Shown: positions 60,171 to 64,000 of the stretch, piece by piece
Layout of the letters: each line of letters begins with the position of its first letter
Position numbering within the stretch: position 1 is the first letter of the stretch
Assembly (NCBI GenBank): GCA_964023275.1
Contig: OZ029916.1
Location: 23,034,453-23,098,452 of the forward strand
Direction of reading: 5' to 3'
From: Norana najaformis
Lineage: Eukaryota; Annelida; Clitellata; Crassiclitellata; Hormogastridae
Length of the DNA: 64,000 bases
Notes under the pieces: generated by a model
The model's database searches: none
Seen by the model: only the letters and a program-made list of their open reading frames with translations
Told to the model about the DNA's origin: nothing
Program-made: the position numbers and the translations under genes

Positions 60171-63046
60171 CAATTTTATTTTCAATGAATTCACTCTTTT
60201 TAAATCGTTATGCCACAGAATGAAACTAGCAACGATATTGAAGGGGCATGAATTCGTAGATGACAGGAAATAGATCGTCAAACATGCCAGTGATCACAAG
60301 GTCATGGATATAGTTTGAAACAAGTAAGTCCTGAAGACGATCAAAGAACCAACTAACTAACTATAAGTCATCATCCAAAGTCCTACCATCAACAATTTTT
60401 CCAGAGATACGTCCTCCAAATGTTCAGAACAGATCTGCACCATTGCAGTACAGTGTCACCAAGTGCAACATTTATCATTTGGACGTTCTTTGCAGTATGC
60501 CTGTTTAGCAAAGCCCATTACTAGCCTGGTGCAATTTGTGACTGGAAGTAGTGGGGGAAGTAGACCAGCGGACAGAGTGAAATGTATCAGGCAAATGCAT
60601 CATCAGTGGGACGTACTGTAGTCCGAACCAATGCAGTGAAAATTTCCTTGTCCCCTACAAATACCTCAAAGCCTGGATCTATCTATGGGCCTCTTGGGGT
60701 AAACTTCTATAAGGCTGCCATGAGACAACATGTTTGACAAAAGTGTAATTAAAGACAATAGCAGATTTCCAAATACAATTACAAATGCATAAATATTCAG
60801 GTATTAACAATAACTGTACATATCTATAATGTGGTCTAAAATATACAAACAATCATAAGTATCAATGTTGTATCTGGGATCATCAAAGATTAGTAGACCC
60901 ATCTTGACCTACAGTTCCTTGATTTTTGTTTTCAATTCCATAAGGTTTTTCATTTCACTCATTATACAGTCTAACGATAACATTTATATAGCTCCCATAA
61001 GATTTACCAACTCACAACATATTTTTGTTTCATGATTCAACTATGCAAAGGGATCGTGCCATCTAACGATTTACAGTTGCAGTGCTAAAAAAAATCCACG
61101 TCAAAACACAAGATCTGTTAAAGCAAAGTCACAACCAAAATTAGCAGTACTGAGCTTGCAGTCAGCCTACTGAAATATATACACTTCATTTATGTGTATA
61201 TACCATTAATTATATAATATATAATTACATATATATTATCCATAGGTATACATTACATATGCTTGTAAGTTATTCATGTACTTGCATCAGTAAACCTAGC
61301 ACATATGCACAAAGAAAAAAGGATATCAGGTTTTTCAGTTTTTTCTTTGTACATAAGATCAACATTTAAAAAAATTACGAGAGTTACTGACACAGAGATA
61401 CAACAGCATCCTTCCAATGCAAAACATATGCAATTCCACTTCCTTTACAACAGTGATTCTTAATGTGACCCATGCAACCAGCAATGAAGTGTGCACTAGT
61501 CATATTTGTGCTTCAGTCAAAACATCCTTCAACCTCAGCAGTGAAGGAAGGGAAGCAGGTTAAAGGAAGGTACCTCCAGCACCTGCCCTAACCTATTAGG
61601 TTAGGACAACTACAAAAGGTGTCAGAACATCTGCATTACCTATCTAATAAGTTGAACCTAGTGCACTAATAACGCCAATTATTTTAAGCCGAAAAAGGCA
61701 GTTTTAAAACCCTCCATGTTCAAATGAATGCTAAAATTCTGACAAAAATTACCTATGTTGATCACATTTGTATAAAACATTCTCCACCTTTTAGAATTAA
61801 GCAACTTCCAATAGATATTGCACATTCTAATTTGTCTATACAAATATTAAATTCTTGCACAAATTCTCCCCATCCTGTGAAAATGGTCCCAGTGCCTTGC
61901 ACCAAGATATTGCTCCAAACAACAGCGTCTACTCAATATGCAGACAGAAAACCTCCACTGAGAGATTAACAACACGTGCTATGAAAATACGATTACACAC
62001 ACACTGAATGACATAACTGACAACTTGGGCCTAAGCCAATTTTGCAGCAGCAAACGGAAGTAAAAACAAATAAAAAGACAGAGGTTAGGAAAACAAGACT
62101 GTAAACCAACAGCTTCTAACACATGTTATATTGTGAATTCTGATATAATGCAGTTGGAAAATACTGATCCTCAATATCACTCATCTTTAGAATGCCAACT
62201 CATTACAACGTTATTACCTGGTACTTGATATGAAGTGGCCCCAAAGGCAGAACTGTAAGGAGGGTCTAGTGTACTGCGCATTTATAAATCATTAACTCTG
62301 AAGTGTCTATATAATTCAGTCTATGTATCATTAAAGTATTACCTATATGATTTGTTAACAATTAATACTACAGAAATAGTTTTAATATAACATTAATTTT
62401 CACAGAACTTTATGAAAATGTGTTGATAAATGTAAGCAAAGTGGTACTCATTTACGTATCCCAGTACATGGGAAGGCCAGGTAAAAATGGCAATTAAACT
62501 GGAAAAGTACTAAAACTGTCACATTCATTGCTAACGATATCTTAATTCATCAGTCATAGCATTCACATAACACCGCAGCATACACTTAACTAACAATTCT
62601 TTTGATCAGTACTAAAGCCACCAGTCTTATTATGACAGACATAGCAATCTAACCAGACTAACCAATTTGCTTTAAGATTAGTTTCTGGCCTGATTAAAAC
62701 CATGCAGCAAGCCAATCACTGATTTAAACAGAAGCTTGAACTATTTATCACAGCAACAAAGACACAAGGAATGACAAATTATGTCAAACAGTTGCAGAAA
62801 TACAAATGAATAAATATGATGCAAAAAAATTTGCAAAAATCAGACACTAATCGACAAAAATAAAGCAATCGCATGATCCAACAAATGATCAAAGCTAACA
62901 TTTGCAAGGGATTTCAGACATTTCTTACCTGTAAAAAAATCCAGACAACTGTGTCTTTGGAAAGCAAGACCCAGGTAAATTTTAGCCTCTCAAACCTTCA
63001 TATTTAGATCAGACAGCCAAAGTTCATAATCCTGGGCCATAGGTTA

Positions 63047-63120
63047 AAATACTTAGCCACAGTTCATTCATTAGTCAGAGATCAAATACTTAGCCACAGT
63101 TCATTCATTAGCCAGAGGTC
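63047..63120. repeat. 37-bp tandem duplication
   Basis: Two copies, 63047-63083 and 63084-63120, starting AAATACTTAGCCACAGTTCA; they differ at two positions (GTCAGAGATC versus GCCAGAGGTC). Confidence 0.93.
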
Positions 63121-64000
63121 AAAGACTTTATTTACTGAAGCTGGAAGCAGATCTTGGCTTAGTTTGCTTTTTTTTCATCAACTCACAGACTAATTCTATG
63201 AAAGGAAAAACAGCAGAAGAGGCACATAGGTAAAATCATGCAAGGATACAGCTGCAGACAGTGATGAAGGAATATGCATAATACAACATATGCTGGCAAC
63301 ACAGACTCAACAGTAGAAGTCAATTTGGTTTTGATATTTAGACAATGGCAATAAGAAAACCACAGTGAGCATACAAAACACATATATTTGCACAGAAGGG
63401 AAGTACATTGGAGCTTCTTTATAACAAATTTGGATGGTACTGTGGTCAGAATGTAGACCCCAAATTTAGATCAGCTTTATAACACAGCCTCAGTATAAGG
63501 CCATTCTTGATATGGATCCCAGAGACAGCATTAAAAGCAGGTTCTTGTGTGTGTGCGTGCGTGCATGTGTGTGTGTAAACATATACAAGTAAACATATAT
63601 ACTTCTACGTATATTTGTACACATGTACATATTGATGAGTAGTAAGAAAATTTATAACATGCGCAGTCACACAGAAGTGCAAATTGGAGATGCAGGCAGT
63701 GAGTCGCCAGGTGAAAAGAGTTAGATATCCAGATGTTTGAAAGCCAGTGAGAAATAGCAAGTTTCCAGTTAATTCTTGAAGAAAGGAAGAAAAGTTCGAG
63801 CTTCGGAGAAACATTGGTAGACGGTTCCATTACTTTGCATGATAGCCCAGGACAGTTCTGCATCGTGGCTCAGTCAAGAAACCCATACCTGAAGATGTAG
63901 GCTGCGGGGAGGGATGTAAGGAGAGACTAGTGACTGAAGGTAGGTAGGAGTGCTCACGGTAAGAGTTTTATAGGTCATAAAGGCTAGTTTAAATCTTGTC

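Larger units (their letters stand above)
59403..64000. other. 3' flank of the guanylyl cyclase gene, AT-rich, no supported gene
   Basis: From about 59.8 kb the sequence becomes AT-rich and CpG-poor, like 1-18 kb. Small ORFs here (such as 61724-61969 + and 63531-63863 -) show no family resemblance. The return to CpG-poor composition and long non-coding AT-rich sequence would fit an intron or 3' UTR of another, methylated gene, but no exon was found. Confidence 0.5.

Overview
The window is invertebrate animal nuclear DNA. It has large spliced genes, introns of up to about 15 kb, LINE and SINE fossils and many microsatellites. The protein families (a P3-like SLC10 transporter and a receptor guanylyl cyclase), the LINE/SINE mix and a strong excess of the palindrome TAGGCCTA suggest a marine invertebrate, possibly a non-vertebrate deuterostome such as an echinoderm. 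The species cannot be fixed from sequence alone. No prokaryotic, viral or CRISPR content was seen.

Two protein-coding genes can be rebuilt exon by exon, with splice sites and reading phase agreeing at every junction. They lie head to head. On the minus strand, an SLC10 (sodium/bile-acid-cotransporter-like) gene runs from its ATG at 18815 to its stop at 1694. It has 3 coding exons and about 531 aa, and most of its length is one 14.9-kb intron. On the plus strand, a complete single-pass receptor guanylyl cyclase gene runs from 24035 to 59402. It has 23 coding exons and about 1062 aa: signal peptide, ANF-receptor-like ectodomain, one membrane helix, kinase-homology domain, coiled-coil linker and a catalytic domain with all key residues. 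Two of its 22 introns use GC-AG splice sites.

Layout: 1-1690, 3' flank of the SLC10 gene. 1694-18815, the SLC10 gene, with a 5'-truncated LINE, a 390-bp Harbinger-like MITE, LINE tails and a tandem duplication in intron 1. 18816-24034, divergent intergenic DNA holding a second truncated LINE whose 5' end is a perfect 29-bp hairpin and whose 3' end runs into a long trinucleotide tract. 24035-59402, the guanylyl cyclase gene; its introns hold CR1-like LINE pieces, tRNA-derived SINEs, minisatellites and foldback sequences. 59403-64000, AT-rich DNA with no gene I can support.

Composition changes sharply. Positions 1 to about 18.1 kb and about 59.8-64 kb are CpG-poor, while about 18.2-59.8 kb is CpG-rich. 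This would fit the mosaic gene-body methylation of invertebrates, with the SLC10 body methylated and the cyclase locus not. Nothing in the sequence links the two genes functionally beyond their arrangement: one is a predicted transporter, the other a receptor making cGMP. I found no clearly new biological system. The best leads are the GC-AG introns, the CpG mosaic, the TAGGCCTA excess, the LINE-end hairpin and an unexplained CpG-dense pair of small divergent ORFs near 11 kb.
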